The position numbers were made by a program, and so were the translations under genes. A model generated the notes under the pieces. That model made no database searches, was not told the origin of the DNA, and was given only the letters and a program-made list of their open reading frames with translations. Below, one piece after another: positions 17,898 through 25,769 of a stretch of 64,000 bases of DNA (the first letter of the stretch is position 1; each line of letters opens with the position of its first letter). Origin of the DNA: TA-21 sp036557405 (GTDB lineage Archaea > Thermoproteota > Nitrososphaeria > Nitrososphaerales > Nitrososphaeraceae); contig DATBHO010000089.1 in assembly GCA_036557405.1 (NCBI GenBank), positions 1 to 64,000 on the forward strand, read 5' to 3'.

Positions 17898-18107
17898 TTA
17901 AAAACTGCACAATTTTTTGTGTTTTTCATCATGAAAATGAATGTCACAAAAATCTTCGTTACATGTATAGCAATGCCATCCTGATAGTGTATAGCAAACA
18001 GAACATTTTCGTGTAGGATTATTATAATCAAAGTCCCTTCTTGATTTCCTTAAAATTTTCTGTCTCTGTTCAGGACTCATTTCTTGCAAACCAATTCTGA
18101 ATGGCAA
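17898..18107 (-). CDS. small zinc-binding protein (B-box/HIT-like cysteine-histidine cluster)
   Basis: 69 residues. The N-terminal half is basic and helical (MSPEQRQKILRKSRRDFDY); the C-terminal half holds CSVCYTLSGWHCYTCNEDFCDIH with further His and Cys in the last ten residues. The spacing Cx2C-x7-Cx2C-x4-C-x2-H resembles HIT or B-box cross-brace zinc fingers, which act in protein or RNA interactions. Stands alone between tRNA-Leu and the purU-like gene. Function unknown; the metal site is the only firm inference. Confidence 0.7.
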   Translation of the reverse strand: MPFRIGLQEMSPEQRQKILRKSRRDFDYNNPTRKCSVCYTLSGWHCYTCNEDFCDIHFHDEKHKKLCSF

Positions 18108-18261
18108 AACATCGAGAATATACCTTACTCTACTTTATTAGATCTAAAATTCACCATAAGTGGATTTATCATCGCTTTAGGATTGGAGTTAGCTTATTTA
18201 AGCATTAGTGTTATGATTTTTAGAATCCTTTAATTTTGACGCTTTTTAATAAATTCTAACG

Positions 18262-19128
18262 ATGAGCAGAAATGATAGACTAATAGTTGAGGTAACAGTT
18301 GTAGGTAAAGACAGAAAAGGCGTTGTTGCTGATGTAACAAATTTTATCTTCAAAAACGATGGAAATGTTGAACAAATAAATCAAAATGTTATCAATGGAC
18401 TATTTGGAATGCAACTTGAAGCGTCATTTCACCACCATGATTTTAACCAAAAATTATTTGACAGGGAACTAAGACAGTTGGGAAAAAAGCTAGAGATGGA
18501 AGTGAAAATTCACTACCAAGAACCTAAAAGATTAAAGAACATTGCCATTTTTGTAAGCAAAGAAAGCCATTGCCTCATCAAACTGTTAAATGCAAAACGT
18601 TCTGGTGAGATAGTTGCAAATATAGTTGTTATTGTAGGAAGTGAGAACACTACCAATTCTATCGCACAAAAATACGATATTCCATTTCATCACATAGTAC
18701 ACTCCAGACAATCGGCTGCAGAGAATGAAATCCTGGAAATATTGGATCGCTATAATGTAGATTTAATCGTTCTGGGAAGATACATGAGGATACTGACACC
18801 AAACTTTGTATGGCGGTATCCAGATAGGATAATTAACATTCATCCATCGTTACTACCAGCCTTTCCAGGAGCCTACGCCTACGTCCAAGCATATGAAAGA
18901 GGTGCAAAAATTGTTGGGTGTACCGCTCATTTTGTAACTGAAGATCTCGATCAAGGCCCCATCATTTGTCAAGAGTCATTCAAAGTTAGACAAGATGACA
19001 CTGTCGAGTCGATTAAGAGACGTGGTCAAAAGCTAGAAGCAGTAACGTTGCTAAAGGCAGTAACGCTATATCTAAATAACCGTATAGAGGTAAATTGGGG
19101 TCGTGTGGTCCTTAAAAACACTGAATAA
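18262..19128 (+). CDS. PurU-like formyltetrahydrofolate deformylase (ACT + formyltransferase domains)
   Basis: 288 residues: an ACT domain at about 7-85 (VEVTVVGKDRKGVVADVTNFI) followed by a formyltransferase domain from about 95. The catalytic triad of the formyltransferase fold is present as N192, H194 and D230. PurU hydrolyses 10-formyl-THF to formate and THF. Unlike typical bacterial PurU, which reads NIHHSFLPAF, this one reads NIHPSLLPAF like PurN, so a related one-carbon activity, including one on tetrahydromethanopterin-type carriers, cannot be excluded. Single gene. Confidence 0.8.
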   Translation: MSRNDRLIVEVTVVGKDRKGVVADVTNFIFKNDGNVEQINQNVINGLFGMQLEASFHHHDFNQKLFDRELRQLGKKLEMEVKIHYQEPKRLKNIAIFVSKESHCLIKLLNAKRSGEIVANIVVIVGSENTTNSIAQKYDIPFHHIVHSRQSAAENEILEILDRYNVDLIVLGRYMRILTPNFVWRYPDRIINIHPSLLPAFPGAYAYVQAYERGAKIVGCTAHFVTEDLDQGPIICQESFKVRQDDTVESIKRRGQKLEAVTLLKAVTLYLNNRIEVNWGRVVLKNTE

Positions 19129-19214
19129 ACACTAGAAGGTGATACTATTCAAATTATGATAATAATGGATTTTTTTGATTAGTTTAATAACTCAGGTTAA
19201 TATCAATTCTATTG

Positions 19215-19916
19215 ATGTCTTTTTACAATCTCAGTAGTTATGAGATAGAAAATAATGATAGGCGCATAATAATCCCATTAGGTTCAATAGAGCAACATGG
19301 GCCACACCTTCCCATAACTACAGACACAATAATCGCAGAGTATTTGGCTAACCAAGTTTCAAGAAGGGTTTTTTCATATGTATTACCATCTATCCCTTAC
19401 GGAGTATCATATGAACATCAGCCATTTTTCAATATTTCAATTAGCAATGATCTACTCTCAGAACTTCTTGTTCAAACATGTATTTCATTGGGTGAAAATG
19501 GTTTTAATTATATCATAATATTAAATGGTCATCATGGAAATAGGGGAGTGCTGCAGTACCTTTCTCAGAAGGTAATTAAGAATAAGGCAGGAATCAATGT
19601 GTTTGGCATTAACTACTGGGAGCTGATTGAAAGGGAGTTCGATCATGCCGGATTTGTAGAAACTTCATTAATGCTCGCTATTGTACCAAAGCTGGTTCAA
19701 ATGAAAAAAGCCAAAAAAGGATATGTCGACGAAAAGAGACTACTCGCTACATATTCTACTTTTCTGAATAATCCATCGTCCTTTAAGATAACAAAAAGTG
19801 GTGTTTGGGGTGACCCCACCACAGCTTCTGCGAAAGAAGGCAATAAAATAATATCAGTCACAGTCAAGAATCTTGTCAGGTCAATAAAAGAACTTGATGA
19901 CTTACTTGAATTGTAG
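19215..19916 (+). CDS. creatininase-family amidohydrolase
   Basis: 233 residues from the ATG at 19215; a TTG directly upstream is possible. Metal-binding features of the creatininase family are visible: GSIEQHGPHLPITTDT at about 24-39 (E, H and D ligands) and NGHHGN near 106. Relatives include creatininase, the archaeal FAPy deformylase ArfB of riboflavin/F420 synthesis, and MftE peptidase. In an F420-using archaeon ArfB is the likeliest match, but nothing in the neighbourhood confirms it. Confidence 0.75.
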   Translation: MSFYNLSSYEIENNDRRIIIPLGSIEQHGPHLPITTDTIIAEYLANQVSRRVFSYVLPSIPYGVSYEHQPFFNISISNDLLSELLVQTCISLGENGFNYIIILNGHHGNRGVLQYLSQKVIKNKAGINVFGINYWELIEREFDHAGFVETSLMLAIVPKLVQMKKAKKGYVDEKRLLATYSTFLNNPSSFKITKSGVWGDPTTASAKEGNKIISVTVKNLVRSIKELDDLLEL

Positions 19917-20064
19917 ATCATTTTTACGTCCTGAATTAGTTTTTGTTATTAGTGAAAATGGTGTTTTTTAATAGCACTCAAAATTATCCTTATTTAATAT
20001 GTGATTAATAACTATTAACTTTAATATAGACCTTCTTTAAGCAATACCATAGGTAGTGAAATAG

Positions 20065-20295
20065 ATGTCCGTTGACATGGCTGTAAAAATACTTGACGAA
20101 AGCTTAGGTAAAATAGTACTCATAAAATTAAAAGGGAGTAAAGTAATTCGCGGAAATTTGCATGGGTTTGATCAACACATGAATTTGCTACTAGACAATT
20201 CTGTAGAATTACTTGATGAAGGAAAATCAAATGAAATTGGAACAATTATTGTAAGAGGAGATAACGTTGTTATGATATCTCCACCGCCTCTTTGA
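20065..20295 (+). CDS. Sm-like archaeal protein (SmAP/LSm)
   Basis: 76 residues with Sm1 motif LIKLKGSKVIRGNLHGFDQHMNLLLDN and Sm2 motif IIVRGDNVVMISP. Forms heptameric rings that bind U-rich RNA. It lies 35 bp upstream of the L37e gene on the same strand, an arrangement common in archaea, so the two are likely one transcript. Confidence 0.93.
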   Translation: MSVDMAVKILDESLGKIVLIKLKGSKVIRGNLHGFDQHMNLLLDNSVELLDEGKSNEIGTIIVRGDNVVMISPPPL

Positions 20296-20330
20296 TAATA
20301 TCAATTTGATCCTACTGGGGGAGAATTAGT

Positions 20331-20501
20331 ATGACAAGAGGAACCACATCAATGGGGAAGTTCACTAGAAAAAGGACTCACATAAGATGCAGAAGATGCG
20401 GGCACAATTCATTTCACAAGAGACACAAGCGTTGTGCAAAGTGTGGATATCCGGATCCAAAAATGCGTAAATATGATTGGATAAAACGCAGAGTAACCTA
20501 G
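20331..20501 (+). CDS. rpl37e: ribosomal protein L37e
   Basis: 56 residues, start ATG at 20331, stop TAG at 20499-20501. Begins MTRGTTSMGKFTRKRTHIRC and holds two CxxC pairs (CRRCG and CAKCGYPDP) of the L37e zinc ribbon, with a very basic tail. A Shine-Dalgarno-like gggggaga stands 8-10 nt before the start. Large-subunit protein; partner of the upstream Sm gene. Confidence 0.94.
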   Translation: MTRGTTSMGKFTRKRTHIRCRRCGHNSFHKRHKRCAKCGYPDPKMRKYDWIKRRVT

Positions 20502-20551
20502 ACATTCTAGGGACAAGATTTAACAGTATGTTGTAGTTTAATATCTCATAT

Positions 20552-21298
20552 TTGGACTTGTTTATTGCATCATTTTCAATAGGTCTAGGTGCAGTATCTT
20601 CCCTTGTTTTTCATCACATAAAAAGACAGGGAATAACGATACTACGCAATAAAAAGAATAGTAGCATGGAAGTAAATTTCATTGATACCAATAAGAATAG
20701 TTCTGATCTTAAAATGATGAAAGCTGAATTGGATTCACTGGAAGTTGAAAAATCGATTATTAATAGCTCCGTGAGAAAAATACATGAAACATTTCAAGAA
20801 GGCAAACTAACTCAATTGGAATATGATAGGCTGATGATAAAATACGGTGAAGATTTAAGAAAATGTGATGAAGAAATTGAACGAACCAGATCAGTTGTTG
20901 ACTTTTACGATTTAAATTCGATTAAGAACAGTCTTGTTTCTATAATAGAAAACAAAATTAATGTTATAGATACAAGACTTAAGGAGATCTCTGACAGTAA
21001 TCTTAAAACTCTAACAAAACAACCAAAACAAACTCAACATGATCTCGTTCATCATAATTTTGAATATACCTCTTTTCGGAGAGAAAATCCGGATAATTCA
21101 ATGGGCATTGAAGCAGAAAAAATAAAAAAATTAGAGACTGAAATTACTCTGGCGCTTGAAAAACTCGATAGTTACGAATCGACTAAATTAAAAGGAATTG
21201 ACAATAATGAGAGTTTAAAAAATGATCCAAATGTGATACATACTCAAAATGTAACTAACAAAAAGGATCCTCTTAGAAATCTCACACCATCAAAATAA
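20552..21298 (+). CDS. membrane-anchored coiled-coil protein of unknown function
   Basis: 248 residues, start TTG at 20552. One N-terminal hydrophobic segment (about residues 2-20, LFIASFSIGLGAVSSLVF), a short basic stop-transfer KRQGITILRNKK, then long heptad-rich helices at about 50-115 and 125-150 and a polar, disordered C-terminal third with another short coiled coil near 185-205. The helical hairpin KLTQLEYDRLMIKYGEDL resembles the SHOCT type. It follows L37e by 50 bp and may be read through from it. No catalytic motif; a structural or scaffolding role is a guess. Confidence 0.65.
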   Translation: MDLFIASFSIGLGAVSSLVFHHIKRQGITILRNKKNSSMEVNFIDTNKNSSDLKMMKAELDSLEVEKSIINSSVRKIHETFQEGKLTQLEYDRLMIKYGEDLRKCDEEIERTRSVVDFYDLNSIKNSLVSIIENKINVIDTRLKEISDSNLKTLTKQPKQTQHDLVHHNFEYTSFRRENPDNSMGIEAEKIKKLETEITLALEKLDSYESTKLKGIDNNESLKNDPNVIHTQNVTNKKDPLRNLTPSK

Positions 21299-21358
21299 TT
21301 AAAAAAAATAATTTGATGGCTAACTCATTATTTATGTGTTCATAAATTTCATTCTTGG

Positions 21359-21496
21359 TTATTTTCCAATTCTGAACATTTTGGTACCGCAAGTGGAACA
21401 TATACCTTGGGTTGCCGGCTTTCCATTTTTCATAGTTATCTTTTTTTCATCATTCATCATCCTTTTCTGTTTACACTTAACACAATATCCTTCCAT
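21359..21496 (-). CDS. DUF5679-like zinc ribbon protein
   Basis: 45 residues from the ATG at 21496; the frame is open upstream to 21598, but the protein from MEGYCVKCKQKR onward matches small archaeal/bacterial zinc ribbons of the form YCVKC...KNGKPATQGxCxxCGTKMFRIG. Two CxxC pairs bind one zinc. A TATA-like TTTAAATAAAG on the minus strand around 21545 fits this start. Function of the family is unknown. Confidence 0.78.
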   Translation of the reverse strand: MEGYCVKCKQKRMMNDEKKITMKNGKPATQGICSTCGTKMFRIGK

Positions 21497-21690
21497 GAAA
21501 AATAGAATTCGTGTTTGCATAAAAACATTATGCATAAAATCTTTATTTAAACAAGATAATCTGCGATTTTTACGCTGAGTAGGAAAACTATATATCATTT
21601 GACCTGCTAAGCTAGCATTTCTCTAAATCCGAGATAATGTATGTATCGTCTTCGTATTTTTCTTAATCATTGATTTTCATTAATATTGAA

Positions 21691-21700
21691 AATTTATAAA
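21691..21700 (+). promoter_or_regulatory. TATA box for malate dehydrogenase
   Basis: aatttataaa centred about 31 nt before the ATG at 21727, giving a leaderless or near-leaderless mRNA. Confidence 0.55.
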
Positions 21701-21726
21701 TAATCATAAAGTGCGTTGTTTCTGAA

Positions 21727-22641
21727 ATGAAAATTACAGTAATAGGAGCTGGCAAAGTGGGTTCTTCTGTGGCTCTAAATTGCTCAATTAGAGAACTAGG
21801 CAATATTTTATTGCTTGATATAATTGAAGGTTTACCACAAGGAGAAGCAATGGACATTAACCATCAACTGGCGGAGCGAGGTGTAGACTGCGATGTACGT
21901 GGTTCTAATAACTATGAAGACATGAAAGGATCAGAGTTTGTAATTGTAGTAGCAGGAATAGGAAGAAAACCCGGAATGACTCGTATGGATTTGCTGAAAA
22001 CAAATGCTGAGATAGTAAAGGGAGTGTGCAATAATATCAAGAGCTATGCTCGAAACTCAAATATAATAGTAGTAACGAATCCACTAGACCCATTGACATA
22101 CCTTGTAATTAAGTCACTAGCAGGTCAAAGAGCCAACATGATGGGTATGGGCGGAATGTTAGATCTATCGCGATTTAAAGAGCATATCAGCACAATTACT
22201 GGGATATCTAGAGACTCAGTTCAAGCGATGGTAATAAGCGAACACGGAGAGAACATGTTGCCACTTATTAGATTTTCAAGTTTGGGCGGGATACCGTTAA
22301 CTGATTTCATAACGAGAGAACAATCGGAAGATCTCATCAACAAGACAAAAAAGGCAGCTGCTGAAGTAATTTCACTAAAAGGTGCGACAGTCTATGCTCC
22401 CGGAAATGCAGTTGCAACCATGGTTGAGAGTATCATAAGAAACAAAAAAACAATATTGCCAGTATCAGCTTTACTTGAAGGTGAATATGGTTACAGCGAT
22501 GTATGTATAGGTGTACCATGTGTGATTGGAAGTGAAGGAATTGAGAAAATAGTTGAACTAAAATTAAATGAAGATGAAATGAAAGTCTTTGACCTTGGAG
22601 TTAGCAGTGTCAAGAATGCAATTAAAAGCATGTCGATATGA
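21727..22641 (+). CDS. mdh: malate dehydrogenase (LDH/MDH family)
   Basis: 304 residues. NAD-binding GAGKVGSS at 7-14; DIIEGLPQGEAMDI near 35-48; substrate loop GRKPGMTR with the Arg typical for malate rather than lactate; catalytic His H173 in SEHGENM. Interconverts malate and oxaloacetate, joining the Sdh and Icd enzymes elsewhere in the window. It reads MGGMLDLSRF where relatives have GxxxLDxxRF, a minor variation. larB follows 35 bp later on the same strand. Confidence 0.92.
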   Translation: MKITVIGAGKVGSSVALNCSIRELGNILLLDIIEGLPQGEAMDINHQLAERGVDCDVRGSNNYEDMKGSEFVIVVAGIGRKPGMTRMDLLKTNAEIVKGVCNNIKSYARNSNIIVVTNPLDPLTYLVIKSLAGQRANMMGMGGMLDLSRFKEHISTITGISRDSVQAMVISEHGENMLPLIRFSSLGGIPLTDFITREQSEDLINKTKKAAAEVISLKGATVYAPGNAVATMVESIIRNKKTILPVSALLEGEYGYSDVCIGVPCVIGSEGIEKIVELKLNEDEMKVFDLGVSSVKNAIKSMSI

Positions 22642-22676
22642 AGTATAGATCGAAGTCAAAATTCTAATTGAAGTAA

Positions 22677-23468
22677 ATGGAGATTAGAAAAATATTAGAA
22701 AAGCTGGCAAAGCGCGAAATATCTATTACTGCTGCTGAACAAGAATTAAGAATTTATTCAGTTGAATACGTAGAAAAAAATCTAGCAAAAATTGATCCCC
22801 TTCGTGAGATGAGGAGCGGAATACCTGAAGTGATTTTTGCGCAAGGGAAAGAGTATAAAGATCTTTTAAGAATTATTACAGCTACGCTTCACAAGAAAAA
22901 ATTTGCGGTTATAAGTAAAGTTAGTATAGATTATAAGGATAGATTATGTAAAAATTTTGCAAAGAAAAATTTTAAGGTTTTTAATGGTATCAATACAATG
23001 TTGATTTCTGCGAATTCCTACAAGTTTCCTAAGAGGGATGGTAAAGTCGGTATACTTTGCGCCGGAACTTCTGATATTAAAATAGCTGAAGAGGCAAAAA
23101 TCATGGCAGAGGTAATGGGAAGTAAGACTGTTATAGAATATGATGTTGGAATTTCAGGCGTTCATAGAACGCTGAAAGCCGTAGTGAAGATGATAAATGC
23201 TAAAGTCCACATAATAATTGTAATAGCCGGCATGGAAGGGGCATTGGGTTCTTTTGTTTCTTCAGTTATAGATATACCTGTAGTAGGGGTTCCAACTTCA
23301 ACAGGATATGGGTATGGTTCCAATGGCATTGCAGCCTTGGCTTCAATGCTTCAGTCATGTACTATGGGAATGACAGTGGTTAATATTGATAACGGGATAG
23401 GGGCAGGGGCCTTTGCCGCTATGGTAGCAAATAAGATGTCAGCTGCTGACATGACGAAATCGATATAA
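22677..23468 (+). CDS. larB: LarB-like nickel-pincer cofactor biosynthesis carboxylase
   Basis: 263 residues. The C-terminal half has the AIR-carboxylase (PurE-like) fold signature: CAGTSDIKIAEEA, DVGISGVHR, IVIAGMEGALGSFV, VGVPTSTGYG and NIDNGIGAG. LarB carboxylates and hydrolyses nicotinic acid adenine dinucleotide as the first step to the nickel-pincer nucleotide of lactate racemase-type enzymes. No larC or larE is in the window, so it may serve another pathway or the rest may be elsewhere. Probably co-transcribed with mdh and near the L18 gene. Confidence 0.85.
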   Translation: MEIRKILEKLAKREISITAAEQELRIYSVEYVEKNLAKIDPLREMRSGIPEVIFAQGKEYKDLLRIITATLHKKKFAVISKVSIDYKDRLCKNFAKKNFKVFNGINTMLISANSYKFPKRDGKVGILCAGTSDIKIAEEAKIMAEVMGSKTVIEYDVGISGVHRTLKAVVKMINAKVHIIIVIAGMEGALGSFVSSVIDIPVVGVPTSTGYGYGSNGIAALASMLQSCTMGMTVVNIDNGIGAGAFAAMVANKMSAADMTKSI

Positions 23469-23516
23469 TGATTTATAAGTAATTCATATTCTTGTCAAAA
23501 TTATAAATAGGATACA

Positions 23517-24176
23517 ATGGTGAATTTTCAGTTTATGGTTTACAATTCCACATTCAGGAGGATAAGAGAAGGAAAAACAAATTACAGGAAGCGAGAAAAA
23601 TTATTAATGGGTAGAAAGGATTTTGTAACAGTTAATGTCACTAATCAAAATGTTACAGCGCAATTAATAAGACCAAATCTCCAAGGAGACATGGTAATGG
23701 CCTCTGTACATAGTAACGAATTATTATCATTTGGCTGGAAAGGATCTCGGAAAAATATACCTTCATGTTATCTAGTTGGGCTCCTATTAGGAAAAAAATG
23801 TTTAAAGAAAAAACTAAGCAGTGCAATATTATATATCGGCAAAAGGCACTTTACGACAAAAATTGCAGCATGTTTGAAGGGGTTGTCCGAGGCTGGATTA
23901 GAATTGCCTTTTCCAGAAAATATTATTCCCTCAGAACAAAGGATTCAAGGTAGTCACATAGCAGAATATGCAAATAATCTAAAAACAAATGATACACTTT
24001 ACAAATCGAGATTTTCTTCAAACTTAGGTTTAGGACTCGAACCAGAAAAATATAGTAGTCATTTTTCAGAAGTAAAGGATAGAATTGTAAACGAGATAAG
24101 TGAAAAAAAATCGGAGAAACAGCCTAACCATGTGACTAAGTCTAAATCGTCTAGAAAGAAAGGGGACTCGAAATGA
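23517..24176 (+). CDS. rpl18: ribosomal protein L18 (uL18)
   Basis: 219 residues. The N-terminal FRRIREGKTNYRKREKLL is the archaeal/eukaryotic uL18 opening, followed by FVTVNVTNQNVTAQLIRP, GLLLGKKCLKK and GLELPFPENIIPSEQRIQGSHIAEYA. The last ~30 residues are Lys/Ser-rich. Binds 5S rRNA. The second Met at residue 7 is an equally plausible start. First visible member of a spc-type operon; its usual upstream partners L32e and L19e are not here. Confidence 0.93.
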   Translation: MVNFQFMVYNSTFRRIREGKTNYRKREKLLMGRKDFVTVNVTNQNVTAQLIRPNLQGDMVMASVHSNELLSFGWKGSRKNIPSCYLVGLLLGKKCLKKKLSSAILYIGKRHFTTKIAACLKGLSEAGLELPFPENIIPSEQRIQGSHIAEYANNLKTNDTLYKSRFSSNLGLGLEPEKYSSHFSEVKDRIVNEISEKKSEKQPNHVTKSKSSRKKGDSK

Positions 24177-24790
24177 GTAGTTCTAAAAATAGTGATCAAG
24201 CAACGGTATGGAAGCCTCGAACGGCCTTAGGCCAGATGGTAATTGAAAATAAAATTAGTTCAATGGAACAAATTTATGAAAACGGCTTCCGTATACAAGA
24301 ATCCGAAATAGTAAAGCACCTTTTGCCAGATATGAAGAGTCAAGTAGTACACGTTGGCATAGTGCAAAAGCAAACCGATGCGGGAGAGATGACCAGGTTT
24401 AGTGCGCTAGTTGCTGTAGGGAATGAGGCAGGATGGTTTGGTATAGGTATGGGCAAAGCTTCTCAAATGAGAATTGCAATTGATAAGGCAACAATAAATT
24501 CATACCTCAATATAATCCCCGTGAAATTGGGTTGTGGCAGTTGGGAATGCCGGTGCACGCAGCTTCACTCCGTACCTTTCAATGTTCGAGGAAGAGGAGG
24601 GAGTGTGAAAGTAGAAATTCTTCCAGGACCACGAGGATTAGGTCTTGTAGCAGGAGAAAACATAAAAAATCTATTAAAGCTCGCTGGTATTAAAGATGCA
24701 TGGACAAAAACATTCGGATCTACTAATACTATGACTTCCACTGCGATGGCTATATTTAATGCATTAAACTCAACTTACATTACAGGATGA
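24173..24790 (+). CDS. rps5: ribosomal protein S5 (uS5)
   Basis: 205 residues. The S5 dsRNA-binding-like domain shows VQKQTDAGEMTRFSALVAVGN and GWFGIGMGKASQMRIAIDKA, the second domain shows FNVRGRGGSVKVEILPGPRGLGLVAGE. Archaeal/eukaryotic type with the N-terminal extension. Its ATG overlaps the L18 stop (ATGA), so translation is coupled. Confidence 0.95.
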   Translation: MSSSKNSDQATVWKPRTALGQMVIENKISSMEQIYENGFRIQESEIVKHLLPDMKSQVVHVGIVQKQTDAGEMTRFSALVAVGNEAGWFGIGMGKASQMRIAIDKATINSYLNIIPVKLGCGSWECRCTQLHSVPFNVRGRGGSVKVEILPGPRGLGLVAGENIKNLLKLAGIKDAWTKTFGSTNTMTSTAMAIFNALNSTYITG

Positions 24791-24793
24791 AAA

Positions 24794-25261
24794 ATGGCGT
24801 TATTAGTGGTTAGGGTGAGAGGAACGGTAAATGTACCGTATTGGGCTGTCACTACGCTAAAGAATCTTTACTTGAACAAAAAATTTTCAGCTACTCTGGT
24901 GCCAGAAACCTCAGAATATTTAGGAATGTTAAGAAAAATTAGTCAATGGGTAGCATGGTCAAAAGCAGATCGTGAAATTGTAAAAACATTAATTGAAAAT
25001 AGGGGCAAAAACAAGAATCCAGGATCAGCTTCACTAAAAAAGACGGGCAATAGCAAAGAAGACTACAGGGGCATTGATGAATTGGTTGATGTTATAGTAA
25101 ATGATAAAATAAAATTTTCCGAGCAAAATAATGTTAAACCCTGGTTCAGTTTGAATTCACCGAAGGGGGGCTTTAAGAAGAGCATCAAAAGACAGTTCTC
25201 AGATGGAGGTACACTTGGCAATAACAAAGACTTGCTTGAAATTGTAAAAAAAATGATATAG
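24794..25261 (+). CDS. rpl30: ribosomal protein L30 (uL30)
   Basis: 155 residues of the long archaeal L30/L7e type: VVRVRGTVNVPYWAVTTLKNLYLNKKFSATLVP, then the LRKISQWVAW loop, the IDELVDVIVNDKI segment and FSLNSPKGGFKKSIKRQF near the C-terminus. Three bases after the S5 stop in the spc operon. Confidence 0.94.
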   Translation: MALLVVRVRGTVNVPYWAVTTLKNLYLNKKFSATLVPETSEYLGMLRKISQWVAWSKADREIVKTLIENRGKNKNPGSASLKKTGNSKEDYRGIDELVDVIVNDKIKFSEQNNVKPWFSLNSPKGGFKKSIKRQFSDGGTLGNNKDLLEIVKKMI

Positions 25262-25334
25262 CTTGATTGAACAAGTAATGAGTTTTACATTTATATTTAC
25301 AGATAATCTTTTGATTGTATAAGGTTTATTAAAG

Positions 25335-25769
25335 ATGGCCACCAGATTGAGAAAAAGTCGAAGACATCGCGGTTCAAGATATTGTGGGTGGGGTCAAATA
25401 GGCCAGCACAGACAATCTGGTAGTCGGGGAGGAATCGGTGGAGCTGGAAAACATAAGCACTTTTGGATTCGAACAGTAATCGAAGAGCCAGATCACTTTG
25501 GGCATGATACACTTAATTCTTATAGCCGATTCTTAGTCAAAAAATGGATAAATTTAAGAGATCTTGCAAATATCGCACTTAGAATCAATGGGAAAAATGA
25601 CGCAAAGACAGTTCTAGATCTTGGCTCATTAGGGATTCAAAAACTCTTGGGTGGCGGGACTATAAGTGAAAGTTATGTAATTAAAGTATCACAAGCATCT
25701 GCAGCTGCTAAAAAGAAAATTGAGTCTGCAGGGGGTAGTATAATATCAAATGAGCACAGTGCACAATGA
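25335..25769 (+). CDS. rpl15: ribosomal protein L15 (uL15)
   Basis: 144 residues. N-terminal RLRKSRRHRGSRYCGWGQIGQHRQSGSRGGIGGAG with the Gly-rich RNA-binding extension of archaeal uL15, and the C-terminal KLLGGGTISESYVIKVSQASAAAKKKIESAGG. Its last 20 nt overlap the start of secY, so the two are translationally coupled. Confidence 0.95.
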   Translation: MATRLRKSRRHRGSRYCGWGQIGQHRQSGSRGGIGGAGKHKHFWIRTVIEEPDHFGHDTLNSYSRFLVKKWINLRDLANIALRINGKNDAKTVLDLGSLGIQKLLGGGTISESYVIKVSQASAAAKKKIESAGGSIISNEHSAQ

